From assembly GCA_964631125.1 (NCBI GenBank), contig CAZVYN010000024.1, positions 1-50,367 on the forward strand: a stretch of DNA of 50,367 nucleotides, read 5' to 3'. Shown in pieces: positions 49,714 to 50,367 of the stretch (position 1 is its first letter; every line of letters begins with the position of its first letter). The stretch is from CAZVYN01 sp964631125. GTDB taxonomy: Bacteria > Eisenbacteria > RBG-16-71-46 > CAIMUX01. The notes under the pieces were generated by a model, which did no database searches, was not told where the DNA came from, and worked only from the letters and a program-made list of their open reading frames with translations. A program made the position numbers and the translations under genes.

Positions 49714-50367
49714 TCCGCTCCTCGATCTCTCGCGCCGTTCGCGTGGCCGGCCTCTTCGCCCTACTCGGGGCGAGCGGGTCGGCCGCGCTCGCTCGGGACC
49801 TGGGCGACGCCGACACCCTTACCCTCCTCTACTCGGCGGAAACGCGCGGGAATCTCGAGCCGTGCGCCTGCCCGGACAAGCCGTGGGGAGGACTCGCCCG
49901 GCGCGTGGCCTTCCTCCAGGGGCGCGCGGCCCTCGCGGCCGACATCGGAGCACCGTTGCTCGTCCTCGATGTCGGTGGATTTCTCCCGGACGGGACCGTG
50001 CCGCTGCGCGACGATCCCGAGGTCGCCCGCGAGTACCTGCGCTTGTTACTGGACGGGCTCTCGGCGAGCCGCCTCGATGCGGTCGGACTGGACCGGGGGG
50101 AGCGCGCCTTCCTGAGCGACGCGACGCCCGATCGATTCCGAGCACTCGAGGCTTCGTGGTTGGCGTCGGGCGCGGCCGGCGCAGCTCGCGTGTTTCCCTG
50201 GGGCGACCACACCGTCGTCGTCTTCTCCGCGGATGAGATCGAGACGGACACGCAGTTGCGGGCGGCGGCGGCCCGAGCTCGCGGGGTCGCCGCGGGCGGC
50301 CGTGCGCCCTACCTGGTTCTCCTGGCCAGAGCCGACGCCGTCTCTGGCCGTCGCCTCGCTCGCGAGA
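49710..50367 (+). CDS. Secreted CxC metallophosphatase-like protein, N-terminal part (cut by window edge)
   Basis: The frame begins with GTG at 49710, overlapping the stop of the giant pseudopilin (GTGA), and is open to the window end (219 codons). A signal peptide is clear: RVAGLFALLGASGSAALA. The mature start LLYSAETRGNLEPCACPDKPWGGLARRVAFL matches the opening of secreted 5'-nucleotidase/calcineurin-like proteins with a CxC and GGLARR motif. The aspartate in LLVLDVGGFLPD may correspond to the metal site (usually DxGD), but the full set cannot be judged because the rest is missing. It is probably cotranscribed with the pseudopilin genes. The role is unknown. Confidence 0.7.
   Translation, partial: MIRSSISRAVRVAGLFALLGASGSAALARDLGDADTLTLLYSAETRGNLEPCACPDKPWGGLARRVAFLQGRAALAADIGAPLLVLDVGGFLPDGTVPLRDDPEVAREYLRLLLDGLSASRLDAVGLDRGERAFLSDATPDRFRALEASWLASGAAGAARVFPWGDHTVVVFSADEIETDTQLRAAAARARGVAAGGRAPYLVLLARADAVSGRRLARE

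Overview
This window is high-GC bacterial DNA with dense, tightly packed, mostly minus-strand gene clusters. Several secreted proteins end in FlgD-like/type A C-terminal sorting domains. A PorV-like outer-membrane protein lies beside one of them and a TonB-dependent receptor with a carboxypeptidase-like N-domain. There are also PilV/PilX/FimT-type pseudopilins, an inositol-3-phosphate synthase and an archaeal/eukaryotic-type PheS. Together these suggest an uncultured diderm of the FCB superphylum, perhaps Eisenbacteria-like. That placement is inference: no 16S rRNA or ribosomal protein is present.

Layout. 1-9265 (minus) is a run of near-abutting genes: lepA, lepB, a HemW-like radical SAM gene, a GT4 glycosyltransferase, a polyprenyl-phosphate sugar transferase, dnaJ, pheS and the start of pheT. 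9336-15975 is an accessory patch. It holds a selenocysteine tRNA, a DUF5683 protein, a DUF1338 dioxygenase-like gene, a secreted beta-helix protein, a DUF4143 ATPase with two compensating frameshifts, a decayed LVIVD-repeat gene and a small secreted protein. 16028-19963 (minus) has glmM-glmS (amino-sugar supply) with ridA, tRNA-Thr and tRNA-Phe. 20037-25839 has a histidine kinase/response regulator pair, an aminotransferase, a LysR regulator and myo-inositol-3-phosphate synthase. 25873-36295 (minus) is an eleven-gene run with many ATGA overlaps: tatA, aroK, rsmD, coaD, aspartate aminotransferase, a zinc-ribbon gene, obg, dprA, an LpxL-like acyltransferase, a FAH-family gene and a large secreted di-heme beta-propeller protein. 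36430-43651 (minus) is an outer-membrane module: TonB receptor, large secreted sorting-domain protein, PorV-like protein. 44127-50367 (plus) is a pseudopilin operon ending in a secreted CxC metallophosphatase-like gene cut by the window edge.

The most unusual item is the 949-residue protein at 46864-49713. It has a normal type IV pilin/pseudopilin N-terminus but carries several fibronectin-III-like modules and a C-terminal lectin-like jelly roll, which suggests a pilus-tip adhesin. Other points of note are a cysteine-rich CxxC...CxxC segment near the PheT N-terminus, a degenerate G4 motif in Obg, and perfect or near-perfect inverted repeats with three-base loops at gene ends. No CRISPR array, insertion sequence, integrase or phage gene was seen.
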